Source: Clostridia bacterium | Lineage (GTDB): Bacteria > Bacillota > Clostridia > Christensenellales > UBA1242 | Assembly (NCBI GenBank): GCA_900768425.1 | Contig: CAAGCR010000042.1 | Coordinates: forward strand, 1-12,219 | DNA length: 12,219 nucleotides | Direction: 5' to 3' | Made by a program: the position numbers and the translations under genes | Shown here: in pieces, positions 1-7,144 of the stretch | How the letters are laid out: every line of letters starts with the position of its first letter | How positions within the stretch are numbered: the first letter of the stretch is position 1 | Notes under the pieces: generated by a model | What the model saw: the letters and a program-made list of their open reading frames with translations, nothing else | Told to the model about the DNA's origin: nothing | Database searches by the model: none

Positions 1-252
1 TTGCCGAAGCAAAATTTTACTTACGAGAGCGGTTGGCTTAGCCCCCCTACTATGGTGAGCAACAAAACATCTTGTACCATATCAACTATTTTGTCCTTTT
101 TGTAGTTTAGATATTGATTTTATTACTATGTTATGTTATTATATAACTATGTGATAGTAAAATTTAAGCAAGTTAAGTTTTAAGTTGCTAAACGCAACCA
201 CCTTAATAAATCAAGGCATCACATTATATATCTTTAATATATAGGAGGCATT
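1..252. other. Non-coding left edge, upstream of the DUF4097-like gene
   Basis: I see no supportable gene here. Plus-strand frame 1 is open only to a stop at base 103, and a minus-strand reading gives a 19-residue peptide without a usable ribosome binding site. Small inverted repeats are present: GTTAT/ATAAC at 135-147 and GTTGC/GCAAC at 184-198. A six-C run lies at 42-47. The last ten bases hold the AGGAGG ribosome binding site (243-248) of the next gene. No convincing -35/-10 pair was found, so the promoter of the next gene is unassigned. Confidence 0.5.
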
Positions 253-1614
253 ATGGCTAAGAGTAAAGTTAAAAGAGGGTTTTTATATTACTTGCTCATT
301 TTTTGTGCATTAGTGCTTGGTCTATTTTGCATTTTTGTGGCAATATTAATATTTAACCCCGGTAAAGATGTTTACGGAATTAATTTAAGATATGTTTCTC
401 ATCATAAAGAGATTATAAAATATAAATCTACCGACACAAACACAAATATTGATGACTTAGCTTATACAAGTGTTGAATTTAACAGTGGTAGCACAGATTT
501 TGAAATTGAATACGATGTAGATGCAACCTTTACAAGCGTTCACTTTAAACCATATGTTACAGCTTTATCTAAGAACGAAAATACAGATTTTATTTTAAAA
601 ATAGAATTGGTTGGCACTAAACTGGTTATTTCTGTTGAAGAGCCTGAACTATGGTTGACTTTTGCGAATAGAGCATCTATTAGTTTTGTTTGTCCAAAAA
701 ATAAATCATTTACAAATTATGACTTTAATATTAATACTCAAAGCGGAAATGTTGGTATTGGTGATAAAACTCAAAGAACTTATGAAGTTAAATCATTGAA
801 TATCAATACCGAGTCTGGCGAAGTACTTATACACAACAATATGAAAGTTGTAAGCCAAAACATTAACATTGAAACAAAAACCGGTAGAATTATCGCAAAC
901 TCAAATATTACCGGCACATTAAACATTGAAAATGACAGCGGTAAAATTGATATCGGAAATTTAAAAAGCAACCTAAATATAATAAACCACAACAAGTTAG
1001 AAGCTGATTGCACTTTTGTTGCAAAAGATACATTTATTAAAAGCACAAACGGATATATTAGAATTGGTACTTTAGGCGAAAATTTCTCAAACGGAAATTT
1101 CACAACCGTAGATAGTGCTGAAAATACAAACATAGTAATTGAAAAAATGACAGGTAATGCGACCATTACCAACACAACCGGTTATATTGTAGTTAATGAA
1201 CTTGGCGGACAAGCACTTATTGAAACAACCACCGGTAATGTTGAGATAAATAAAGTAAACAACAGTTGCGACATTACAACTCTTAGTGGTTCTGTTAATG
1301 TTACACAACTTGGTGAAACAGCCAGAACGACTGTAAACACTGAAAAAGGAAACATCACTTTAAACTTTGCTGAGATTGGCACTGCAAATCTTACTACAAA
1401 ACAAGCAAACATATTTATTAATGTTGTAACCGGCAAACCATTCATTTTGGACTACACAACAAAAAATGGTATAGAGGCTTCTTGGGCAACCACAAAATTA
1501 GATGATAGTGGTGTGATTAAAGTTTCCGGTGCTGAAGATTCATCAACTAAAAAGATTGTAGCCATTGCCGAAAACGGCAAGATTAATGTAAAAGAAGGTT
1601 TTATTGTTAAATAA
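253..1614 (+). CDS. Membrane-anchored DUF4097-like beta-helix protein
   Basis: The 453-residue product has a basic N-terminus, one hydrophobic segment (about residues 11-34) and then a long extracytoplasmic part. From about residue 160 to the end it carries a ladder of short turns of the form x-x-(S/T/N)-G-x-(V/I). Visible examples are TQSG at 162, TESG at 186, TKTG at 208, NDSG at 227, STNG at 264, NTTG at 307, TTTG at 325, TLSG at 343 and TEKG at 363, mostly 18-24 residues apart. This pattern is typical of DUF4097/putative-adhesin right-handed beta-helices. The start is fixed by AGGAGG at 243-248, four bases before ATG. There is no sortase motif, so the N-terminal helix is the likely anchor. 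The molecular role is unknown; in other bacteria DUF4097 proteins are often near envelope-stress or PadR/PspC genes, none of which is seen here. The gene is monocistronic and ends at the terminator at 1639-1689. Confidence 0.85.
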   Translation: MAKSKVKRGFLYYLLIFCALVLGLFCIFVAILIFNPGKDVYGINLRYVSHHKEIIKYKSTDTNTNIDDLAYTSVEFNSGSTDFEIEYDVDATFTSVHFKPYVTALSKNENTDFILKIELVGTKLVISVEEPELWLTFANRASISFVCPKNKSFTNYDFNINTQSGNVGIGDKTQRTYEVKSLNINTESGEVLIHNNMKVVSQNINIETKTGRIIANSNITGTLNIENDSGKIDIGNLKSNLNIINHNKLEADCTFVAKDTFIKSTNGYIRIGTLGENFSNGNFTTVDSAENTNIVIEKMTGNATITNTTGYIVVNELGGQALIETTTGNVEINKVNNSCDITTLSGSVNVTQLGETARTTVNTEKGNITLNFAEIGTANLTTKQANIFINVVTGKPFILDYTTKNGIEASWATTKLDDSGVIKVSGAEDSSTKKIVAIAENGKINVKEGFIVK

Positions 1615-1638
1615 ACTTTTGTTTAATTAAATACAAAT

Positions 1639-1689
1639 AAAAAAACAAACTTGAATTGGAGTTTATGCCAAAATTAAGTTTGTTTTTTT
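1639..1689 (+). terminator. Bidirectional Rho-independent terminator
   Basis: AAAAAACAAACTT plus AATT pairs with AATT plus AAGTTTGTTTTTT, giving about 17 base pairs with one bulged base and a loop around 1657-1671. The stem is flanked by an A run on the left and a T run on the right, so it can end transcription from both sides. That fits the convergent genes at 253-1614 and 1930-2418. Confidence 0.8.
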
Positions 1690-1850
1690 GTTAATAATAT
1701 TTTTCTATATGATTTTGCAAAATTATGAGCAATTATAGATATACATTTGTACAATAAAGTAGAAACAAACATATCTATACATATTACACATCAAATACTT
1801 GCGATTATTTTGTTTTTTTGCTTAAAAACAATAGTCTTGTGCTTAACCAA

Positions 1851-1928
1851 CTTCGCAAGCGTTAGCACGCTAACGAAATCGTGCAACGATTTCAAAAATT
1901 TTATTCCATAAAATTTTGCTTGCGAAAG
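1851..1928. repeat. Four-way-junction (cloverleaf-like) palindromic element
   Basis: Four helices fit together with almost no unpaired bases. The outer stem is CTTCGCAAGC (1851-1860) with GCTTGCGAAAG (1918-1928), with one bulged A. Inside it lie three consecutive hairpins: GTTAGC/GCTAAC (1861-1874), GAAATCGT/ACGATTTC with loop GCA (1875-1893), and AAAATTTTAT/ATAAAATTTT with loop TCC (1895-1917). The element ends one base before the TAG stop of the minus-strand gene at 1930, so it lies in that gene's 3' untranslated region. No good U-tract follows on either strand, so a plain terminator is unlikely. It resembles REP/MITE-like non-coding repeats, but no second full copy is in the window. Confidence 0.7.
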
Positions 1929-1929
1929 G

Positions 1930-2418
1930 CTAAATACTATTCACTCTTTTTGCAAGTTCTGAATAAAAAGCATCTTCTTTATCCATATATTCAAATGTTA
2001 TATAATCATTTTCTATGCAAACATAGAAAACGTGTGCATTGTCTTTATCTTTCTCAAAACGAGTTATATCTGCAAAACTGAAGCGTTTTACTTGCTTGTA
2101 GTTATATTTATCGTGAAAATATACTGCTTTATCAGTCAAAATATATTCCATATTAGCAATTCGGTTTGCTTCTTTTGAAATACTGCTATAAATAATCAAC
2201 AAACCTAAAAGGTCAAAACATAAAATTGGGATACCGGTAAACCAGTATTTTTTTGCAATATTTTGCAACAATATTAAATACACAAAAAAGCCATTCATAA
2301 TTGCCCACATAATTATATAAATTAAATATGATTTAAGTTTGCTAAGAACACAATTTTTGATGCTTGGTTTTGTTTTATATAAAACAGTTTCACCATCATT
2401 TATTATCTTTTCTTCCAT
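1930..2418 (-). CDS. Two-TM protein with PH-like C-terminal domain
   Basis: The 162-residue product starts with a short cytoplasmic stretch containing GETVLYKTKPS (residues 9-19). Two hydrophobic segments follow at about 29-51 and 58-79. The C-terminal part (about 90-160) has the EYILTDKAVYF pattern and alternating strands, as in bacterial PH (bPH/YdbS/YdbT-like) membrane proteins. An opening 'E-x-V-L-Y-x-x-x-P-S' followed by 'Y-x-x-T-D-x-x-x-Y/F' is common in that group. I chose the ATG at 2418 because AGGAT sits just upstream; the in-frame GTG at 2430 overlaps that ribosome binding site. The stop codon touches the structured element at 1851-1928. Function is unknown and the PH assignment rests on pattern only. 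Confidence 0.75.
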   Translation of the reverse strand: MEEKIINDGETVLYKTKPSIKNCVLSKLKSYLIYIIMWAIMNGFFVYLILLQNIAKKYWFTGIPILCFDLLGLLIIYSSISKEANRIANMEYILTDKAVYFHDKYNYKQVKRFSFADITRFEKDKDNAHVFYVCIENDYITFEYMDKEDAFYSELAKRVNSI

Positions 2419-2439
2419 TATTATCCTCACTTATTTATG

Positions 2440-2468
2440 AGTATACAACAAACAAATAAATTAACCAA
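2440..2468 (-). promoter_or_regulatory. Possible promoter of the PH-like gene
   Basis: On the minus strand TTGGTT (2463-2468) and TATACT (2440-2445) are 17 bases apart, which would start transcription about 15-20 bases before the ribosome binding site. The -35 box is weak. Confidence 0.4.
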
Positions 2469-2699
2469 ACGATTTTTAAAATTTGCATTGGCATCATATA
2501 AAATGATGAACGAAGAATTAGGTTGTTTTTTAACGCCTGCCCCCTGACAGGGAGCGAAAGTTCGTGATTATCAAAAGTTTGGTATTTATGCAAAATTTAT
2601 ACAAATTCAAAATTGTTTTAATTTAACAATAAATCATCAGTTTTCATTCATCATTTGTTGCGTTAGCAACACGACATTAATATTTTTATTTTCAATAAA

Positions 2700-2735
2700 A
2701 CAAGGCAAAACTGGGGGGTATCAGTTTTGCCTTGT
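2700..2735 (-). terminator. Rho-independent terminator of the lipoprotein gene
   Basis: A perfect 14-base-pair stem, ACAAGGCAAAACTG with CAGTTTTGCCTTGT, encloses an 8-base loop that includes a G run. On the minus strand it is followed by TTTTATT. It lies 24 bases past the stop codon of the gene at 2760-4154. Confidence 0.88.
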
Positions 2736-2759
2736 ATAATTTTTAAATTTTATTTTAGA

Positions 2760-4154
2760 TTATTCTTCTGTTGTTTTTTCTTCTTGTTTGGTATCTGCTT
2801 TTAAAAGTTCTGCTATACATTCTGTTTTAATGCTACCTGCTTCTGCGGTGAAAGTATCTGCTCTATATAAGTATTTTGTGCTTGTTGTATCATTTTCTGC
2901 TTTTGCGTAGAAATATACATATCTGCCATCAAAATCTAATGCACCCGATTGGAAATCTTTATTGTCGGAGATTTGTGTAACTGTATTATCACCTAAAACT
3001 GATACTCTATAAATTCCATTCTCGGTTGTATAATAAACATATGTTCCATCAACAAATGCTATTGTTGATTTATCGGTTGTAATTTGTTTTGAAGCGGCAT
3101 CATTATCGGCTGATACTTTTTGAATGTAGATTTTATTGTTATATTCAAATACAAAAATATCTTCTGTTAGATATTCTTCTGCCTTAATCAAATATATTTT
3201 AGAAGTCGCTGAGAAACTTGATGTGTCGTATCTTTGTTTTTGTTCTGATGAACCGGTTGAAAAATCGTTTGAGAACAAGCCTTTTCTATTTTCAGCGCCA
3301 CCAGTTCTTGTATAGAACAAACGCTCGCCATTGTAAGAAATTAATGTGATTGTTTCTTTATAGGCTGTCATATTGTTGACAGCTGTAATTTCACCGGTTT
3401 TTATGTTTAATTTTTTTACAAGGTCACCGGTTAATTGGTCATCTTCTTCTCTATCGGCTGTGAAGTATACATCAACAAAGTCCACGCCATTTTCATATGG
3501 GAAAACTGTGCTTTTTACTTTTTCTGCAAGAGTTTCGGTTTTTGTTGCACCTTCATAACATTTAACTTGCATAATTTTTTCATTATCATAAATTAATAAG
3601 GTTGGTTTTTCGCCACCGGTTAAACAGAATTTTGAGCCATCTTTTTCAGTGGTATAAATTTCTTTTAAGCCAGAGCCATCTAGTTTAATCTTAAACAATG
3701 TTTTTAGGTTAAATTCATATGTGTTATATTTATCTTTATCCTTAGATGCGTTTTTATGAACATTTGGTGATGTAAAATACAAGTTCTCACCAACAACAAA
3801 CATATTTGATGTGTCATAACCAGCAATTTTGCTTATAACATTTTCATAATTTGCCTTTTCATCTTCATCTAATTTTAAAGATTTTTGAGCATCATTATTT
3901 AATTCAACACGATTTAGGTTTAAGGCTTTATCTTTAACACCTTCACCTTCGTTATCTGATTTTTCTTTTAAGTCGCTATATGCTTTGTATGCGTTACCGA
4001 AATATAAATAATTATCAACTCCGACAACAAAACCACCATTAGAATATACCACATTGCAATTTTGGGGCATAGTGAGTGGTGCTTTTGAGCAACCAGATAA
4101 AATAAAACAAAATGAAACTAAAATTGTTAAAACTGCAAAAGTAAATTTTTTCAT
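2760..4154 (-). CDS. DUF5050-like beta-propeller lipoprotein
   Basis: The 464-residue product has a type II signal peptide with lipobox LSGC, so Cys22 is the predicted lipidated residue and the protein should sit on the outer face of the membrane. The body contains repeated aromatic beta-strand motifs: NYLYFGNAY (48), ENLYFTSP (123), VDVYFTAD (227), ERLFYTRTGG (277), NKIYIQKV (340), TYVYYTTENG (371) and RYVYFYAKA (411). This pattern is typical of DUF5050/LRP1-like six- or seven-bladed propellers found in many clostridial lipoproteins. A Lys/Glu-rich tail closes the protein. AAAGGA lies upstream of the ATG. The gene has its own promoter (4307-4336), a 5' leader with palindromes and its own terminator. 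No transporter partner is adjacent, so it is probably not a simple ABC-type solute-binding protein. Its ligand is unknown. Confidence 0.85.
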   Translation of the reverse strand: MKKFTFAVLTILVSFCFILSGCSKAPLTMPQNCNVVYSNGGFVVGVDNYLYFGNAYKAYSDLKEKSDNEGEGVKDKALNLNRVELNNDAQKSLKLDEDEKANYENVISKIAGYDTSNMFVVGENLYFTSPNVHKNASKDKDKYNTYEFNLKTLFKIKLDGSGLKEIYTTEKDGSKFCLTGGEKPTLLIYDNEKIMQVKCYEGATKTETLAEKVKSTVFPYENGVDFVDVYFTADREEDDQLTGDLVKKLNIKTGEITAVNNMTAYKETITLISYNGERLFYTRTGGAENRKGLFSNDFSTGSSEQKQRYDTSSFSATSKIYLIKAEEYLTEDIFVFEYNNKIYIQKVSADNDAASKQITTDKSTIAFVDGTYVYYTTENGIYRVSVLGDNTVTQISDNKDFQSGALDFDGRYVYFYAKAENDTTSTKYLYRADTFTAEAGSIKTECIAELLKADTKQEEKTTEE

Positions 4155-4198
4155 ATATATCCTTTATTTATAATTTAATTATTATGTTTTTATTAAAC

Positions 4199-4254
4199 AA
4201 CTATTAATAGTTAAGAAAACATAAAATTAACTATTAATGCAAATTAATAATAGT
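4199..4254. promoter_or_regulatory. Paired palindromes in the lipoprotein gene leader
   Basis: A perfect palindrome AACTATTAATAGTT (4199-4212) is followed 16 bases later by a second, imperfect inverted repeat built on the same half-site (ACTATTAAT at 4230-4238, ATTAATAATAGT at 4243-4254). Both lie between the predicted promoter and the ribosome binding site. They could be operator sites or simple AT-rich structure. Confidence 0.4.
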
Positions 4255-4306
4255 ATATTTGTTGAAAATAATCAAACAATTTTACTAAATTACAAAATTA
4301 CATTGT

Positions 4307-4336
4307 AGTATATCATAGCATATTTTACTTTGTCAA
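4307..4336 (-). promoter_or_regulatory. Promoter of the lipoprotein gene
   Basis: On the minus strand a consensus TTGACA (4331-4336) and TATACT (4307-4312) are 18 bases apart, with a TGA extended -10 just before the hexamer. It predicts a 5' leader of about 145 bases before the ATG at 4154. Confidence 0.65.
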
Positions 4337-4367
4337 ATTTTTAACAAGTTTAATGCTATTTATACAA

Positions 4368-4402
4368 AAAAAGATGCCACTTTAATAAAATTGACATCTT
4401 TT
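4368..4402 (-). terminator. Rho-independent terminator of the two-gene exported-protein operon
   Basis: AAAAGATG (with a further CA) pairs with CATCTTTT (with a further TG) around an AT loop. Read on the minus strand the stem is followed by a T run (4366-4372). It lies about 50 bases past the stop at 4450. Confidence 0.65.
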
Positions 4403-4449
4403 ATTTAGTTTCGCAAGACCACTGCAATTAAAATTGCGATTTTTAGAAT

Positions 4450-5067
4450 CTATGAATTTGTTACAGCTGAGAATAAAATTTTGAAATCTATATTTTCGTT
4501 GCAAGAATAATCGTCTATTCTTTTTAATGTTAAAACAAATTTTAATGTTGCAACATCGTTTAAATCTAATTCTATATATTTGCCTTTTGTTTCGGCTTTC
4601 TTTTCAACACCTCTGCTATCGGTTAAAGATACATAATGTGTTCCAATTAAACCTTCTATAATTTCTCCTTCATCGCCACCTTCATAGTGTTTATTTGGAC
4701 CATCAAATTCCGCCAAGATAGGACAACTACTTTGATTGGTTACAACAAAAGTATAGGTTATATTGATTTGGTCAATGGTTTTGCCTTCGCTTGCAAATTC
4801 TATATTTCCGATATCCCAGTCAAAAGTATTTGGGCAATCTAAATCATCATAATCGTATTTCCAACTAGTCTTTAAAATTTCATCGGTTTTTGTGCCAGTA
4901 ACTTTTGCATCAACAGAGAACTTAACAACTTCGTCTGTACCGGCAAAAGATATAGTATTTTTAATTGATATATTTTGCGACAAGGCAGCATATACACTAA
5001 CGAACAACACACTGAATGTTAATATTAATGCTAATATTGTTGTGTATACCCAAAAACGCTTTTTCAT
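4450..5067 (-). CDS. Small exported protein with SipW/TasA-style signal and beta module
   Basis: The 205-residue product starts with MKKRFW, a hydrophobic core (residues 8-27) and VYAA at 25-28, where cleavage is likely. After it comes a beta-rich region with alternating polar and hydrophobic residues. The block at 81-118 (DWDIGNIEF, then INITYTFVVTNQSS) matches the equivalent blocks of the two sister proteins encoded at 5099-5899 and 9521-11581. The overall plan, a signal peptide followed by one immunoglobulin/jelly-roll-like module, resembles camelysin/TasA-type proteins, but I see no sequence feature proving that family. There is no C-terminal anchor. Four Cys residues remain in the mature part (78, 115, 189, one near the signal excluded), so one or more disulfides are possible. 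AAAGGAG precedes the ATG. The gene is 31 bases behind the 266-residue sister gene, so the two form an operon. Confidence 0.75.
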   Translation of the reverse strand: MKKRFWVYTTILALILTFSVLFVSVYAALSQNISIKNTISFAGTDEVVKFSVDAKVTGTKTDEILKTSWKYDYDDLDCPNTFDWDIGNIEFASEGKTIDQINITYTFVVTNQSSCPILAEFDGPNKHYEGGDEGEIIEGLIGTHYVSLTDSRGVEKKAETKGKYIELDLNDVATLKFVLTLKRIDDYSCNENIDFKILFSAVTNS

Positions 5068-5098
5068 TAAGTTCTCCTTTTAAATAAATTTTTTATTA

Positions 5099-5899
5099 CT
5101 AAATTGCAGATAAGGTAAAGTTAAAGTTGACACCTTTAAGTGAAACCTCATCGCTCTTTACATCCATTTTAATTACTATCATCATTGTTGATAAAGTTGT
5201 ATCTACTGTATTTACACCATTTTCTTCTTTATAGAAATTTACGACATTTCCAGTTCTTTCTAATTTATTTATATTTTCTAAATTATTACCATTGGAACTA
5301 TGGAACACTGGTTGACTTGCTTTTTCATTTGTGATACACCACCAACCATTTGTTGTTGCTGTTTGTTCGGTTTGTAAATTTTCATCATCATTATTAGTTA
5401 AGTAATAACCGAATGCCAACTCTAAAGTATTATCTAGTTTTTCACCAGTTTCACTTTCGGCATCATTTATTTTTAAGCTATATTTTACATTTCGTTCAAC
5501 ATAGTTGGTAACTTGAATATAAAAATAAATTGATTTTGGTTTTGTTTTATTTCCGGTTTCTTGATAATTATCATCAAAGTTTATGGCTTCAAAATTCCAT
5601 GCTTCAAACTCATCAATTTTTTCTTCCGAACCGGAAATGTTTTTAGTGGTATAATGACCTTCAACACCATTAACACCATAATTGCAGGCATAATATTTGC
5701 CAGAATTTGCATTATCTACATATTCTTTATGATCGGCTATACCACCAAAAATTTTTAGTTTGGCAGTTGTTGGGGTGAATGACACTTGTGAATTTACGCC
5801 AATTAAACTGTGTGTTGCAGCATAAACACCAAATGCAATCATACTAACACACAATAATAAACAGACTATGCTGGAAATTAACTTGTAATGTTTACGCAT
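5099..5899 (-). CDS. Exported protein with SipW/TasA-style signal and beta module
   Basis: The 266-residue product has a signal peptide (core about residues 9-24) ending in FGVYAA at 23-28, then ...VSF at 39-41, closely matching the LRR protein's N-terminus. The block WNFEAINFDD (101-110) followed by KPKSIYFYIQVTNYVERNV (120-138) is the module's signature shared by all three exported proteins. The C-terminus ends on a beta-strand (NFNFTLSAI) with no anchor. It is the first gene of a two-gene operon. I chose ATG at 5899 because AAAGGAG lies five bases upstream; the in-frame GTG at 5905 overlaps the ribosome binding site. A near-consensus promoter drives it. Its role as a matrix, fibre or adhesion component is inference from signal style and fold pattern. 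It could equally be an uncharacterised secreted protein of a lineage-specific family. Confidence 0.78.
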   Translation of the reverse strand: MRKHYKLISSIVCLLLCVSMIAFGVYAATHSLIGVNSQVSFTPTTAKLKIFGGIADHKEYVDNANSGKYYACNYGVNGVEGHYTTKNISGSEEKIDEFEAWNFEAINFDDNYQETGNKTKPKSIYFYIQVTNYVERNVKYSLKINDAESETGEKLDNTLELAFGYYLTNNDDENLQTEQTATTNGWWCITNEKASQPVFHSSNGNNLENINKLERTGNVVNFYKEENGVNTVDTTLSTMMIVIKMDVKSDEVSLKGVNFNFTLSAI

Positions 5900-5919
5900 A
5901 AACACTCCTTTGTTATATT

Positions 5920-5948
5920 ATTTTAATTTTTTTATGTTTTATTGTCAA
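5920..5948 (-). promoter_or_regulatory. Promoter of the exported-protein operon
   Basis: On the minus strand TTGACA (5943-5948) and TAAAAT (5920-5925) are 17 bases apart, about 20 bases before the ATG at 5899. This is a near-consensus vegetative promoter and implies a very short leader. Confidence 0.75.
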
Positions 5949-6166
5949 CATTTTAATAGTGTATTATTAAAATTTTTAAAAATAATTCTTAAAAAGTTAG
6001 GAATTTGCTTTATTTTTATTTACATATTAAGATAAATATTTATTACACAAATAAATATTTTTGCAAATATTTTCTGTATTTATGGTTATTTTTCCCCAAA
6101 ATATTACAATTTATTTAAAATTATATTAATATTATACAATAAAATACATTTTTTGTAAAAATAATA

Positions 6167-6195
6167 TTGAAAATTTTTTTTAAATGTTGTAAAAT
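6167..6195 (+). promoter_or_regulatory. Promoter of the DUF2188 gene
   Basis: TTGAAA (6167-6172) and TAAAAT (6190-6195) are 17 bases apart. Transcription would start near 6202, about 20 bases before the ATG at 6221. This makes an upstream in-frame TTG at 6167 unusable, since it is part of the -35 box. Confidence 0.7.
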
Positions 6196-6220
6196 AGATT
6201 TAGTAAAAAAAGGAGAAAAT

Positions 6221-6988
6221 ATGAAAGAGTTTTTAAAAAAGATATTAAACGGAATCTTTCCTGGTGTTCCAACTAAAACTGCTGGTTGGATAACTCTTGC
6301 GTTCTTGATTGTTTTAATTGCCGGCATTGTTGCACTTTGCATTTGGGCAAAAAAGACAAGCAAAAAAGAAGTTGAAGATGTAAACATCACAAAAGAAGAT
6401 CAACAAGAAGTAACCAATCAAACTGAAAAAGTTGAAGAAAACACACAAGCAGAAAAGGTTGAAGAACAACCAGTTGTTGAAGAAAAAGCCGAACAAACAG
6501 AAACTACCAAAGAAGAATTTAAGGAAGAAGAAAAAGAGGTTGTTATGAAAGAAGAAAAGAAAACTACAAAACAAGCAAAAGCAACTAAAACTGAAAAAAA
6601 CACAAAAGCAAAAGAAGTAAAAGAAGAAAAAGCAGAAGAAAAACCAAAAGCTAAAAAAACAGAAACTAAAACTGCAAAAGCAAAAGAAGTAAAAACTGAA
6701 ACCGTAGCAGAGAAAAAACCTGCAAAAGTAAAAGAAGAAAAACAAGAAGAAAAACAAGTTGAAGAAACCGAACAAGCTGAAGAAGTTAAAATAAAAAATC
6801 AAAAATATATGGTTATTTACGACAAAGAAAAGAAAGACTGGGTAATTAAAAAGACTGGTGCTGCAAAAGCATCTAAACGTTGCAAAACTAAAAAAGAAGC
6901 CTTGGAATTTGTTGAAAAATATGCTGAAAATCAAGACTTAAACGTTAGCATTAAAAAGAAAGATGGTAAATTCCAAAAGAAATATTAA
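6221..6988 (+). CDS. TM anchor, charged Lys/Glu linker and DUF2188 domain
   Basis: The 255-residue product has three parts. Residues 23-43 form one membrane segment. Residues 48-190 are a low-complexity linker of Glu, Lys, Thr, Ala and Gln, acidic in its first half and Lys-rich from about 110. It contains a repeated KAKEVK unit (129-134 and 153-158). Residues 195-255 match the DUF2188 pattern: YMVIYDKEKKDWVIKK, then an Ala/Ser-rich stretch, T-K-K-E-A near 223-227, and a closing KKKDGKFQKKY. Such domains are small, basic and of unknown function. The orientation of the tail is uncertain; the 'KK' after the segment favours the tail being cytoplasmic. AAGGAG at 6210-6215 fixes the start. The coding strand is almost all purine over 6370-6800, which explains long Phe-rich antisense frames that are not genes. 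The gene is monocistronic, with its own promoter and terminator. Confidence 0.85.
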   Translation: MKEFLKKILNGIFPGVPTKTAGWITLAFLIVLIAGIVALCIWAKKTSKKEVEDVNITKEDQQEVTNQTEKVEENTQAEKVEEQPVVEEKAEQTETTKEEFKEEEKEVVMKEEKKTTKQAKATKTEKNTKAKEVKEEKAEEKPKAKKTETKTAKAKEVKTETVAEKKPAKVKEEKQEEKQVEETEQAEEVKIKNQKYMVIYDKEKKDWVIKKTGAAKASKRCKTKKEALEFVEKYAENQDLNVSIKKKDGKFQKKY

Positions 6989-7004
6989 TACTTAATTCAT
7001 ACAT

Positions 7005-7036
7005 AAAGGCATTGCAAGTTAACGCAATGTCTTTTT
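7005..7036 (+). terminator. Rho-independent terminator of the DUF2188 gene
   Basis: AAAGGCATTGC pairs with GCAATGTCTTT (11 pairs including one G-U) around loop AAGTTAAC and is followed by a run of T residues (7032-7037). Confidence 0.85.
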
Positions 7037-7144
7037 TGCTCTATTTATTTTAATAAGTTTTATATTGTTTATTTGAAGTAAAATAAAATTTTTCACATTT
7101 TCCAACCTAAAAAATTTGTTTAAAACAAAGTTTATTATAATTAA

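Larger units (their letters stand above)
1615..1929. other. Convergent intergenic region
   Basis: No gene is supported here. The region holds the bidirectional terminator (1639-1689), an 8-base inverted repeat ATAGATAT/ATATCTAT (1735-1742 and 1771-1778), an AT-rich hairpin TTGTTTTT/AAAAACAA (about 1810-1831) and the multi-hairpin element at 1851-1928. Confidence 0.6.
2419..2759. other. Intergenic region between two minus-strand genes
   Basis: No gene is supported. The region contains the possible promoter at 2440-2468 and a CATCAT/ATGATG inverted repeat at about 2493-2509. A G/C-rich island with CCTG/CAGG pairing (2536-2551) is followed by GGGAGCGAAA, a 10-mer that also occurs on the minus strand near 12005-12014. 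A small hairpin GTTGC/GCAAC lies at 2657-2670, and the terminator of the lipoprotein gene at 2700-2735. Confidence 0.55.
5900..6220. other. Divergent, extremely AT-rich promoter region
   Basis: No gene is supported. Two promoters point outward, minus at 5920-5948 and plus at 6167-6195. Between them lies a perfect 11-base inverted repeat, AAATATTTATT/AATAAATATTT, with a 5-base spacer (6034-6060), partly echoed by AAATATTTTTGCAAATATTTT just downstream. It could be an operator or simply a product of AT richness. Confidence 0.5.

Noticed and set aside
1..105. Open frame at the left edge and a minus-strand peptide ending in GGLSQPLS
   Set aside because: Neither has a usable start and ribosome binding site, and composition is unlike the real genes; could be a remnant but cannot be supported.
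1851..1928. Cloverleaf resembling a tRNA
   Set aside because: Arm lengths, loops and lack of CCA-end, T-loop and anticodon features rule out a tRNA.
4155..4306. Riboswitch in the long leader of the lipoprotein gene
   Set aside because: The leader is almost all A and T, with only small palindromes and no conserved aptamer-like core.
6314..6934. Long minus-strand open frame, very rich in Phe, Leu, Ser and Cys
   Set aside because: It is the antisense of the purine-rich linker of the DUF2188 gene; it has no ribosome binding site or sensible composition.
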